From the NCBI GenBank assembly GCA_005281725.1, contig SSBO01000012.1, forward strand, positions 17,594,825 to 17,658,824: 64,000 bases of DNA. Reading direction: 5' to 3'. Position numbers and translations under genes: made by a program. This DNA is from Wuchereria bancrofti (taxonomy: Eukaryota; Nematoda; Chromadorea; Rhabditida; Onchocercidae). Under the pieces are notes generated by a model. That model was not told the DNA's origin, searched no databases, and was given only the letters and a program-made list of their open reading frames with translations. Positions 37,059 through 48,294 of this stretch are shown here, piece by piece; within the stretch, counting starts at the first letter, position 1; every line of letters starts with the position of its first letter.

Positions 37059-37955
37059 TATCAATATCATCTAAAATTGGTACCAACTTCGTATGTTTTT
37101 TTTGCATTCTACTCGGAATGCATTCTACTTCAATCACCTTTTTTCAGTCATTACCTATCAAAAAGACATATCTCAGGGAGCGTCCGGTTTACTTGGTTTT
37201 TTCATACAGTATGAATTTTCACCGTTGATGGTCAAGTATGAGGAAAGGCGACAGTATGTTGTAACGATTATTTTGAACTGAGATCTGCTTGAAATATTTA
37301 TGCTTCGAGTGCCATTAGTATAAAATTACTGCTGCAATTTCCCAGATTTAAGGGCGGAGAGAATTTAATTGATATCATAATTCTGCGGAAAAATAGATTT
37401 TTTTTTATTGATACATCCTTTATCTCATTAAGAATTGATGGGTAATTTGAAATTAAAGTCCAACTTAGAACAAACGATTTCTTTGTATCATCGCCAAATA
37501 CATAACATCAAAAACTTTATAGGGAAGTTTGAGTTATTATGACGATCATGTTTATAGAAATTTAGTTGAATTCTGTCAGTTCTTTCAAATATATTTTATG
37601 CTTATATGCTTATTTTTTCTCAAGATTTATATGTTAGAATTCGTATTAATTCCAAAAATGTTTCCAACTTTTGTCATCTAGTTGGATATACGGAGTTTAT
37701 ATATATATATACGAAGTTGATCATTCAGTCTCAGATATGAAGAAGATCTAAGTTCTAAATGAAGGATTTTTTTTCAGGAGCCTATCTATATTTCTTGTTT
37801 CAATATGTGCTATTATTGGTGGTATCTTCACGGTTGCAAGTTTGATCGATGTATTCATTTATCGTTCGGGAAGAATTATTAGCCAAAAAATTATGCTTAA
37901 TAAATATATATATAAGTTTCCTCTATTTTGGAAATTTCTGAGATACACTATATAA
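37059..37955 (+). pseudogene. Second copy of ERGIC3 exons 8-9, frameshifted
   Basis: Exon 8 is truncated by the gap and carries one extra T in a T-run plus a 6-bp in-frame insertion, which shifts the frame near residue SYVF. Exon 9 (from 37778) is intact until the stop, where a TA insertion removes the TAA; the frame runs 10 codons further to TAA at 37953-37955. The homopolymer change could be a sequencing error; the TA and 6-bp changes look real. Confidence 0.7.
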
Positions 37956-37970
37956 AATGAATTTTAGATT

Positions 37971-38302
37971 TCATAATTTATCAGTGAACAGTAAATATTC
38001 TTCTTCATAAGCATTCTGAAGAAATTTCGGGCAAGTGTCAATAAACTGTTTTGTAACGTAATCTTGTCCAATAACTGTTTTTTTTTTTTCGGCGTTCCAT
38101 CGAGTTTCTATCATATTCGCCAACCTTTTTGGAAAGTTATTTTCATTTATATTACGCGATATACGAATATTCAAGATGAGGTTTCATATATTAATATCTT
38201 CAAGTATTTCAAGTTTATGTTACTGAATTAAGTTTCCTTACAATTACTCAACAGCTTTGGAGTATTATCGGCAGTTGTAGGGCATGAAGTTGAATGGTTC
38301 AT
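37971..38302 (-). CDS. Second copy of the microprotein gene (54 residues)
   Basis: Exons 38302-38242 and 38074-37971 match the gene at 34468-34828, with intact start, donor, acceptor and stop. Differences are a 12-bp in-frame deletion (SSDHPT region shortened) and one Gly-to-Ala change. The acceptor is preceded by a long A-run instead of TTTATA. Confidence 0.45.
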
Positions 38303-38666
38303 ATCTCGGCATTTGGTATTTTGAAGACAACTAATTCCTTATTGATATAGTTCAAACAACTAAATTTTTTTTTTTTGGGAATTCTGGGTTATTACTATTT
38401 CTTATGTGTTTATAGATTATAACATCGTAGAGAACTATTTTAGCTTGAAAAAGCTAAAATAGTCTCAAGTAAAGAAAAGCATGTTTTCTTCAAGTTAGCT
38501 AGCTGAAATATATTGCCTGTTCTATAGGAAGATCACATATTTGTGGTAGCGCCACGACACCCATTATCGGAAGCTGTAAACATATTTGTTATTAAGTTGT
38601 GTTTTCATTTTGAATTGATTTTATAAAATAAATTCCTTTATTTTCTTAGTTATTTTTAATTTTAAA

Positions 38667-38952
38667 ATGTTCTCTTATAACCATATCGCTAAGGTAATCA
38701 GCCTAAAAGAGGTATTTATGGTTGATTGGAAGTCTTTGCATACTTTTTGTTATTATATTTTTCCTTCAGTTCTTAAAAGAAGAAAAAAAATTTGCAGCAT
38801 CAAATTTGGCAACTCTCAAAGAAGCTGTGAATTTTTCTTCACGTAGTGCAATTTCCGCTGTGGCATGTCCGTGTTCTAATAAACAAAGTAGGATGCCGTT
38901 GAACACGATAATTAGTGTTAAGCTACCACAGCTGGACATTATCGCACACCAG
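38667..38952 (+). CDS. Second copy of the hypothetical gene, exons 1-2
   Basis: Exons 38667-38693 and 38770-38952 keep the lengths and splice sites of 35181-35466. The products differ by several residues (for example MFSYNHIAK against MFPCNHVTK, and NFSSRSAIS against NFSSHNAIS). The region after exon 2 lacks about 530 bp present in the other copy (35503-36032). Confidence 0.4.
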
Positions 38953-39840
38953 GTCAATGTTTCCATATCCATCCTTTTTTGAATTTCGCAGTGTCGAATA
39001 CATGACTCACCTGTTAGATAAATTGCCTTTGTCACTATATTTCGTGCACTCTGTTTTTGTAAGAATATTCATGTTACACTATCTCTAATTGTTATGAAGG
39101 CCATAATCGTCGGATGGGTGATTCTAGTTGTTATAAGTTAATAGTTAGATTTATTTGTGTGAAATATATTGGCATACGTACATTAAAGGTATATAGGTAT
39201 TCTGGCTATTGTTAACTGTGTAAAAGTAATGGGAAGATAATATATTTATTTTTTAATATAATATTTAATTTGATATAGTTTCTAGACACCGGTTGATCAA
39301 AATAGGCATGGCAAAACACACGACTTTAATTCTTTAGAAGTGTTTTTATTTCCGTTTCTAAATTAGAATGTTTGAAAGAAGAGGTATAGGAACGTTGAGG
39401 TAGATACTGCTTCGTATGTCAGTTGTCAGAATTTAGTCAATAAAGCTTACATCGTTATCGTTTATGTTTTTTATTACCATTGCTGATTTTTGATGTTATA
39501 AACAAATTTGTAGATATCGGTCGTTGATTTCAAGCTGGGATAATCCTGAAATCTCGTAAGTTGTTACGAATCGCTGGATTAATTATCGCTGAAGAGGGTA
39601 AGTTTAGAAAAGCAAGTTCATCTGACAATTTACGCTGCTTCCTTTTCTTTTTACACTTTAATATTTGCATGTGTTTTATTACCGCGTCAAAAGTTGATGT
39701 ACATAGTTCACTACTTGGTTTTTCGAGCTGAATTTTGAGGATTCAGAGCCTCAGTCTTGTGCACAGCTTGCAGGAATAGTAAAGAAGGCCATTACCACTA
39801 ATCGGTTATTGTAGAGCTTTGTTTTTTAATATGAATAACA

Positions 39841-41157
39841 ATGTCTCGCATGGTGATTGCAATTTTTTTCATGGGGTATCAGCTCTTCACGCAACTGATG
39901 GCTACTACTCGATCAATAGGTCAAGCTTTTTTTTTTTATACTCCGTTGTTTATGTTACTGTTCCAAATTCAACTGTTGCACAACAAATTGCTAGGTACCT
40001 TTTTTGCTTTTTTAAAGGTAAAGTTCTTGTTTCTAACAGAAATAAGTTTATTATTTACTGCATAATCAATCTAAGTTGAAGCATGCAGTCTTTTCTACTT
40101 ATTCCGGCAGTTCAGAGATTGAATACGAAAAATTAATAAAAACATTCCTATCGTAGGACATTGAAAATGCGTCCCCCTCACTGTATGCATTTAAACAATA
40201 GGTTACAAATTACATTTTCCATTAGTTCATTTAGCTGTCTTTTAATTCACCATAACTTTTCAGAGAAGTTGTGAAGAGTAAATATGCCGCTTGTGTTAAC
40301 ATCGTGCTAACCATCACTTGAATATAAGTTCTCATTCTATGAATACTTGGAAAACTGAAATAACTTCAACCAGATTTTGCAAAATCTTTATTTTGTGCAG
40401 AAGAGTGTCCATATGCCGTTTATGCCCATCTATATCATGTTAAAACCGTTTATGCCCATCTACATCATGTTTGTAACAGCTTTTGACAAATTAATAAAGA
40501 CCTGATACTCTTTAAACTTATTCTTCAATCGTCGTAAGTCCTGCACTTTACTTTTTGCTTTTTTTCTATTACTTTCTTATTCATTTATTGGAACTTTGAG
40601 AATCTGTATTCTTCCCCAACTTGTCAGTCACCCTATTTCAGGAGTTCTAGATATGAAAGGGATAGCACACTAGAAGATAAAGAATCATTACTTGTCATGA
40701 AAACAAAATCAGCAGCGCTGGATACCTTAAAAGCGAAAGTACTCAGCATGCACCCGTCCAAAATACCTGAATTTATTGCTTTACCGGTGAGCCTGAACAT
40801 ATTATGTTTCCACTTTATCAGTATATTAAAAATGATCTAAAACGTTATATCAATCACTGAGAAAGTTTTGCCTTTGAATACAGTATTACTTCCCTGAAGA
40901 CCTCCTCTCTCAAGTTAGGTCTTTTTACTATAAATCTCACGAAAGATAAATCAGAAAGTTCCATTTCGTTCCTTTTCTTCCAAAGTAAGGAAAACCAAAT
41001 CGATAATACTGGCAACAGATATTGTCTAATTCCACGTGATCCAGGCCAAGTAATCTCTGTATTTGGATCAAACCTGACATACTATTATGTTTTATTTTAG
41101 ATAGAAAGCGGCAGTGAAAATTATTTAAACTGGATCGATAAGCAAGTCATTTCATGA
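39841..41157 (+). pseudogene. Second copy of CutA, disabled
   Basis: Four exon equivalents align with the intact gene at 46425-47740. Lesions: an 8-bp T-run expansion in exon 1 shifts the frame; in exon 2 TCA has become TGA and the donor GT has become AT; in exon 3 the conserved IYEW is IYER, one Glu codon is lost, and the HPYK motif is HPSK. Exon 4 remains open and ends at TGA. Several independent lesions argue against sequencing error alone. Confidence 0.75.
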
Positions 41158-41674
41158 CCACCAGTCAATGTTGCAGAACACAAAAGAATTCAAGCACTGA
41201 AGATACTCCATGGAAATTTATTCAAACTTAAACACTGGATGTGAAACGAATTGTGCATTAAAAAATATGAGTTTTTTTTTTCCTTAAAGTGAAATCTAGT
41301 TACTCAGGTATTTTACGGGATAATCATAAAGCTTCAAATTCACCTAGCAACATATCCGGATCATCACAAATTTCATCATTCTGCATATTGACATGGAATA
41401 TATTGCTCTTTGTTAAACATGATACGTGGATTCACAACTAGAACTCGTAAAGTAAACATAGCCATCATTCAACCAAGCAAAAATACCCGATACAATGAGA
41501 CATAATGGCGCAGAAATTTTTGATTTCTTGTCCTTTCTAACGACTGTTTCTTAATTTATCAATAAACTGCCTGCGTTCAAAAGTTGCTAGGTCTTCTATT
41601 ACATATATAAAATCTACCTCACCTCTTTCTCTAGTTAAATATTTGTTTACATGATTTATACATATTTCTTGCAT

Positions 41675-44617
41675 CTACATAGGCATATTTTCCGCTGAAG
41701 CAGTGTCCCATTGTGCATTTGATGGTATTGTCGGTAACGATATTATTTCCGGTACCTGATATCTAAACACTGGTTGTGCTGATGGCTGCTGCATCGATAC
41801 CTGTAACAATCATAGCCTATTTGAAGTAATTTTCAAAACGAAAATGTGCAGAAAACCAGAATATTTGTCAATTATAAAGTTCATAAGATATATCCTGAAC
41901 TTCACTATGAAGTTTAATCCAAATAAGAACTCAAGTATCACATCTCACTGAATATCCGTATATGATCTAAACTTAATCATTAAAATAAAACCTGGTATTG
42001 AGCTTGTTCCACAGCTCGATCATACATTGATAACACATCTCTTATTGCAATGTCCACTTGTGCTAAAGCATTATGTTGCCTGTCAATTTCCGCTAATCGT
42101 GCATCTATTAATGGAGCCTGAAATATTCATCAGTAAACTGAATTAAACAGTAAACAAAGGTGACATATGAATGCCAAAATTCAAACATTAAAGTTTAAAA
42201 TCTGGGACGAAAATAATGCTTGTATGTGTAGTCTGAGAAGTACTTGAGCTAAACTTCGTTGTTCCAGATCAGCAAGTTCAGGTGGATCTGGTCTTTCTCC
42301 TGTTGGATCACAGTCTTCGAGTATACGGAGACATTCCTCCAGCACCGTTTTATCAATTCTGGCTACAGAAACCTAGATCGAAAAATTCGTAATCAAGGCA
42401 CATTTATATTTCTATGTCCCTTCTGTAGCAGTTTATTCGAAAAGTCATGAGAGATAGGAAATTCTTCATTTCATGGGCATTTCAGTTAATGTCATGAACA
42501 ATCGCTTAAATAAAAATTAAAATAGCGACACATAAAATAAATGTAACACTGTCAATAACAGCTATTACTAATTGGCTATGATATAAAAAACTCACAGCTA
42601 CAGAAACTGCCTTTTCTTTGGCCAGTGGTTCACTTTCTTCAGGTAATAAGTCGGATATCACAAAGCTTGCTGGAAACAGACCTTCTCCACGATGGGACCT
42701 ACCTCTCCACCAATTCAAATCACTGTCGTCTATAACGGTAATAATATCGCCCGTTGAAAATGTAAGTTCGTTATTTTCAACAGCTTCAAAATCGTATAGT
42801 GCTCGTACATCGCGTTCTAATCTGGAATTCACGAAAAAAAATTAGATATTCATAACTATTATGAAAGCTTGAAACCACTCAGTAAAATAAATCCACACAA
42901 AGCCTAATTTTAGCGTTATAATATATATACTAGTAGCATCTGTCAGAAGACAGGTTATGTTTTCCCTATCAAGAGCAGACAATTCTGTGATTTTGTTTCT
43001 GTTGGATTTTACAGCAGGAAAAAGAATGCCAAGAAATACTACTAGCTCGATTTGATATCAAAACTGGAAATGCATCATTACTGATCCAAATACTCATGTA
43101 AGTTATATTCATAGAACAGTAACCATCATCTATTCGAGCATTTTCAGACAAAGATAATAAGCAAGACATTTACTTTGGTGTAGACGAATGTGCAGCTGCG
43201 CCTGTTACTGGTGAATAAATAGAAGATACGCGGTCATTTTGTATCGATGTCTCTTGCAATGATTTTGCTATAGCTAGAACTAACGCTTCTTCTTCTTCTT
43301 CAGCGCTTCGTACAGCATTCGAATCAGTGTTTACGGACTGCAAACTTCATCAGTAAAAACTATTCGGAAACCTCCAATTTAACAATTAAAATTATTACAG
43401 CCAGTTGGGCGTTACAGTAACATGTATTTTGGATATGACACTTATAATCTTGTTGCAGTTAATAAATATACTCACCAAAGACAAAAATATAAGTTCATAA
43501 AGTGAACAGTATTTTATTTTACATAAAAATATGATTAGAAGAATTAAAAAAGGAATGTGAATACTTTTAAAGATTTCGTGTTTTAAAAATGCTCGAAAGT
43601 TTTTAAAAAAAAATTTCAAAAGAATAGCTAATTTAGCTTTGAAAAGTTCTCATCACTGCGGTAGGCCGTTTTGGCGCAAACAATAAAAATAGTGGCTATA
43701 AGAGAGAAAACATCTTAAAACACTAAAAAAACAAAACAAAAAATAAAACCACTGCTATAAATCGGGTTAATTCCAATTTCTGGAATTTTAGGACTGGAAT
43801 ATTTTTCCACACCTTCTTTTTGAACACCAATTATACTACGCAAATCAATTGGAATTTTTTTATTAAAAATGTTCGAGGATGCTAAAATCCCTACTGACTT
43901 AAGTAAAAATCTACAAGCTTTTCAAAAAATTTTATTCTTTTTGGGACTGAAATTTTATAAATTTATAGCAATTGAAAATCAAAAAGCTCACCCTAGCTAC
44001 AGCAAGTTGGTAATCATATCATTTTTTAGCAAAAACCGTACTACCTTTTTAAGCTAAAGAATGCTCAGCAAATGACTTATGCAACAAATTTTATTCCAAT
44101 AAACTAAAAAGAGTTAGCTAAACGCAACAGTATACTGCATCCAAAGTATATATGATTCGTTTTTCGCTGATTACGTGCCCAAAAACATGAAATCCTGCCT
44201 AAACCATCCTTCCAAAACGAAAATATCTTTAACAGTTTTTTATTGATACGGAGTTAATACAGGCACGACAAACATCTTTTTATAGCAATTTTTGAAATAA
44301 TTCTATAAGGGAACACGGTATCTCAGTTTAGAAAAGAACATTTATTATTAACAACGCCACTACGGCTGTTTACTTTGATTCATAAGAAGCAAAAAAATGC
44401 TCCGAATCACTCATACGATAATAATCGGCAACTAGAAATCAATAATTAAATAACATACACAGGATTTAGATGAAGCATCCGTCTCGAATGAATATCCTTC
44501 TACGAGAAGATTTTTGTAAAGAGTTTTAATCAAATCTAATGATGCATCCTGTTTACATTCATTTTCTGACCATTTCCTGATAATCGAACGTGTTTTTTCA
44601 CCAATTGAACGATTACT
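41675..44617 (-). CDS. Second copy of STAM, exons 3-8 only, open frames
   Basis: Exons 44617-44459, 43337-43174, 42821-42596, 42372-42244, 42117-41992 and 41800-41675 have the same lengths as STAM exons 3-8 of the gene at 48295-52033, except for one extra Glu codon in the UIM exon. All splice sites and the stop are intact. Protein changes are few ([10 protein letters not shown] kept; T-to-I, D-to-N and L-to-V in the SH3 exon; more in the C-terminal tail). Exons 1-2, which encode most of VHS, are missing because the segment ends at the N at 44726. Confidence 0.75.
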
Positions 44618-44725
44618 CTGCAAGCATTAAAAATCTGTGCAATAATGTAAGGTTTGTCTCCATATCATTCACGAATATTGACACTTCCAACATGAAACGT
44701 TTTACAAGCAGAAATGAAACAATCT

Positions 44726-44726
44726 N
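44726..44726. other. Single-base gap marker (N) at a contig join
   Basis: One ambiguous base between the diverged segment and the second copy of the 2,005-bp block. Confidence 0.95.
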
Positions 44727-46731
44727 TACATATTTGTGATAGCGCCACGACACCCACCATCGGAAGCTGTAAACGTATTTGTTATTGTGTTTTCATTTTG
44801 AATTGATTTTATAAAATAAATTCCTTTATTTTCTTAGTTATTTTTAATTTTAAAATGTTCCCTTGTAACCATGTCACTAAGGTAATCAGTCTAAGAGAGG
44901 TATTTGTGGTTGATTGGAAGTCTTTGTATACTCTTTGTTATTATATTTTTCCTTCAGTTCTTAAAAGAAAAAAAAAAACTTGCAGCAGCAAATTTGGCGA
45001 CTCTCAAAGAAGCTGTGAATTTTTCTTCACACAATGCAATTTCCGCTGTGGCATGTCCGTGTTCTAATAAACAAAGTAGGATGCCGTTGAACACGATAAC
45101 TAGTGTTAAGCTACCACAGCTGGACATTATCGCACACCAGGTCAGTGTTTCCATATCCATCCTTTTTTGAATTTCCTGTGAAATCAAAAATCCAGAAATC
45201 TATGGACGCAAGCTATCAGTTATGTAGAAGAGGCGCTAGAAGGAAATATAGGTTTTCTTTGAAAGGATACTTGGACCGTTTCTGATTGTTTGACTTAGTT
45301 TGTGATTGTTACTCTTCAAATGCTTTAGAAGTCGGGAAAAATTTCCCGAAGTTTCGGATTTGGTTCTTTGTTTTTTCGTAAGTTTAATTCTTGCTAATTC
45401 AAAACTTTCTAAATAGAGAACTAGAAGACTGTATTTCTTTAAAACTAAACCACAAACTCGCTTTTGTTACGAGAATTTTTTGGACCACAAAAGCAACCAC
45501 GTCCTTTCAGGTTGAACAAACACGTTACTGAACTGTTGGTGCTGCCATATCTCAAACTTATGTTTTATGACGTTTAATTTTATGCAGATTTTGCATATCT
45601 TCTTGTGTTGTAATAATGAAGCATTTTTGCCTTGCGTCGTTTTTCTCCGGAATATTTGGCTAGAAATTTTCCTACGAATGTCCTTTTGTTTTGCCTCCAC
45701 ATGGCATCGCAATGTCGAATACATGACTCACCTGCTAGATAAATTGCTTTTATCACTATATTTCGTGCACTCTGTTTTTTGTAACCTGTTTTTTTGTTCT
45801 TGTAAAAAAGTTTATTTTCTAATATAATATTTAATTTCATATAGTTTCTGGACACTGCTTAAAGACACTGGTTGATTAAAAGAGGCATGGCAAAACACAC
45901 GACTTTAATTTTGTAGAAGTGTTCTTATTTTCGTTTCTAAATTAGAATGTTTGGAAGAAAAGGTAAAGAAACGTTGAGGTAGATACTGCTTCGTATATCA
46001 GTTGTCAGAATTTAGTCAATAAGGCTTGCATCGTGATCGTTTATGTTTTTTATAACCATTGCTGATTTTTGATGTTATAAACAAATTTGTAGATATCGGT
46101 CGTTGATTTCAAGCTGGGATAATCCTGAAATCTCGTAAGTTGTTACAAATCGCTGGATTAATTATCGCTGAAGAGGGTAAGTTTAGAAAAGCAAGTTCAT
46201 CTGACAATTTACGCTGCTTCCTTTTCTTTTTACACTTTAATATTTGCATGTGTTTTATTACTGCGTCAAAAGTTGATGTACATAATTCACTATTTGGTTT
46301 TTCGAGCTGAATTTTGAGGATTCAGAGCCTCAGTCTTGTGCACAGCTTGCAGGAATAGTAAAGAAGGCCATTACCACTTATCATTGTCGGTTATTGTAGA
46401 GCTTGTTTTTTAATATGAATAACAATGTCTCGCATGGTGATTGCAATTTTCCTGTTTTTCATGGCGTATCAGCTTTTCACGCAACTGATGGCTACTACTC
46501 GATCAATAGGTCAAGCTTTATACTCCGTTGTTTATGTTACTGTTCCAAATTCAACCGTTGCACAACAAATTGCTAGGTACCTTTTTGCTTTTTTAAAGGT
46601 AAAGTTTTTGTTTCTAACAGAAATAAGTTTATTATTTACTGCATAATCAATCTAAGTTGAAGCATGCAGTCCTATTTATTTCGTTATTTCAGAAACTGAA
46701 TAAGAAAAATTAATAAAAAACACCCCTACCG
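44727..46731 (+). repeat. 2,005-bp exact direct duplication, second copy
   Basis: Starts immediately after the N at 44726 and repeats 35053-37057. Unlike the first copy it runs on into the rest of CutA, so this is the copy in true continuity with CutA and STAM. Confidence 0.9.
44855..45140 (+). CDS. Duplicate of the hypothetical gene at 35181-35466
   Basis: Exons 44855-44881 and 44958-45140, identical to the first copy. Probably the same physical gene represented twice. Confidence 0.35.
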
Positions 46732-47740
46732 TAGGGCATTCAAAAGCGTCCCTCTCATTGTATGCATTGTTTAATAGGTTATAAATTACATTTTCCATTA
46801 GTTCATTTAGCTGTGTCTTTTAATGCACCATAATGTTTCAGAGAAGTTGTGAAGAGTAAATATGCCGCTTGTGTTAACATCGTGCCAACCATCACTTCAA
46901 TGTAAGTTCTCATTCTATGAGTACTTGGAAAGTTAAAATAACTTCAACCAGATTTTGTAAAATCTTCATTTTGTGCAGAAGAGTGTCCATATATTTTAAA
47001 ATCGTTTATGCCCACGTATATCATGTTTGTAGCAGTTTTTGACAAATTAATGAAAACCCAACACCCTTTAGACTTACTCTTCAGTCGTCGTAAGTCCTGC
47101 ACTTTATTTTTACTTTTTTGCATTACTTTCCTATTCATTTATTGGAATTTTTGAGAATCTGTATTCTTTCCCAACTTGTCAGTCACCCTATTTCTGGAGT
47201 TCTAGATACGAGTGGGAGGGCACACTAGAAGAAGATAAAGAATCATTACTTATCATGAAAACAAAATCAACAGCGCTGGATGCCTTAAAAGCGAAAGTGC
47301 TCAGCATGCACCCGTACAAAGTACCTGAATTTATTGCTTTACCGGTGAGCTTGAACACATTATGTTTCCACTTCATCAATATATTAAAAATGATCTAAAA
47401 CGTTATATCAATCACTGTGAAAGTTTTGCCTTTGAATACGGTCTTGTTCTGTCCACTTATTGCAGTGTTACTTCCCCGAAGATCTTCTCTCTCAATTAGT
47501 CTTTTTACTATAAATTTTACGAAAGATAAACCAGAAAGTTCCATTCCGTTCCTTTTTTCACAAAGTAAGGAAAATCAAATCGATAATACTGTGGTAATAG
47601 ATATTGTCTAATTCCAGGTGATTCAGGTCAAGTGATCTCTGTCTTTCGAATCAAATCTGACGTATCATTATGTTTTATTTTAGATAGAAAGCGGCAGCGA
47701 AAATTATTTAAAGTGGATCGATAAGCAAGTCATTTCATGA
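46425..47740 (+). CDS. CUTA: CutA-family protein (divalent-cation tolerance / CUTA)
   Basis: Small trimeric protein; in animals CUTA is linked to acetylcholinesterase anchoring and copper handling, in bacteria to metal tolerance. Four exons, 46425-46576, 46842-46901, 47206-47344, 47684-47740, give 135 residues. N-terminal hydrophobic segment (MVIAIFLFFMAYQLF) suggests a signal or anchor, as in animal CUTA. Core motifs follow the family in order: YVTVPNSTVAQQIAR, KYAACVNIVPTITSIYEWEG, EEDKESLLIMKTKS, then HPYKVPEFIALPI and a final NYLKWI. Start at 46425; a second in-frame ATG is three codons later. It converges on STAM with a 554-bp gap. A disabled copy lies at 39841-41157 and an exon-1 duplicate at 36751. 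Confidence 0.9.
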
Positions 47741-48294
47741 CCATCAGTCAGTGTTGCGGAACACAAAAGAATTTAAGCCCTTAAGGATACTCCATGGAAA
47801 TTTATTCAAATTTAAATACCGGATGTGAAACGAATTGTGCTTAAACTAAATATTTAAGTTTTTTTTTTTTTTCGTAAAGTGAAATCTAGTTACTCAGGTA
47901 TTTTACGGAATAATCATAAAGCTTCAAATTCACCTAGCAGCATATCCAGATCACAAATTTCACCACAAAAATTTTTTTGACACACCGTTCTGCATACTGA
48001 CATGGAATATATTGCCCTTTGCTCAACATGATACGTGGATTCACAACTAGTACTCGTAAAGTAAACATAGCCATCACTCAATCAAGCAAAAGTATCCCGA
48101 TACAATGAGACATAATGGCACAGAAAATTTTGATTTCTTGTCCTTTTTAATGACTGTTTCTTAATTTACCAATAAATTGCCTGCGTCCAAAAGTTGCTAG
48201 GTTTTCTATTATGTATATAAAAATCTACCTCACCTGTTTCTCTACAAAAATTAGTTAAATATTTGTTTACATGATTTATACATATTTCTTGCAT

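Larger units (their letters stand above)
37059..44725. other. Diverged colinear copy of the ERGIC3-CutA-STAM locus (haplotig or segmental duplication)
   Basis: This 7,667-bp segment follows, in order, 32366-33262, 34450-37057 and 46732-51451 of the flanking sequence, with scattered substitutions, small indels and several large ones. It begins inside ERGIC3 exon 8 and ends inside the intron after STAM exon 2, so both ends are arbitrary, as expected for a contig rather than a biological duplication. It is bounded on both sides by single Ns. Read depth would tell allele from paralogue. Confidence 0.8.

Noticed and set aside
47417..47611. 64-codon plus-strand ORF within CutA intron 3
   Set aside because: The frame is not maintained in the second copy and CutA splices across it.
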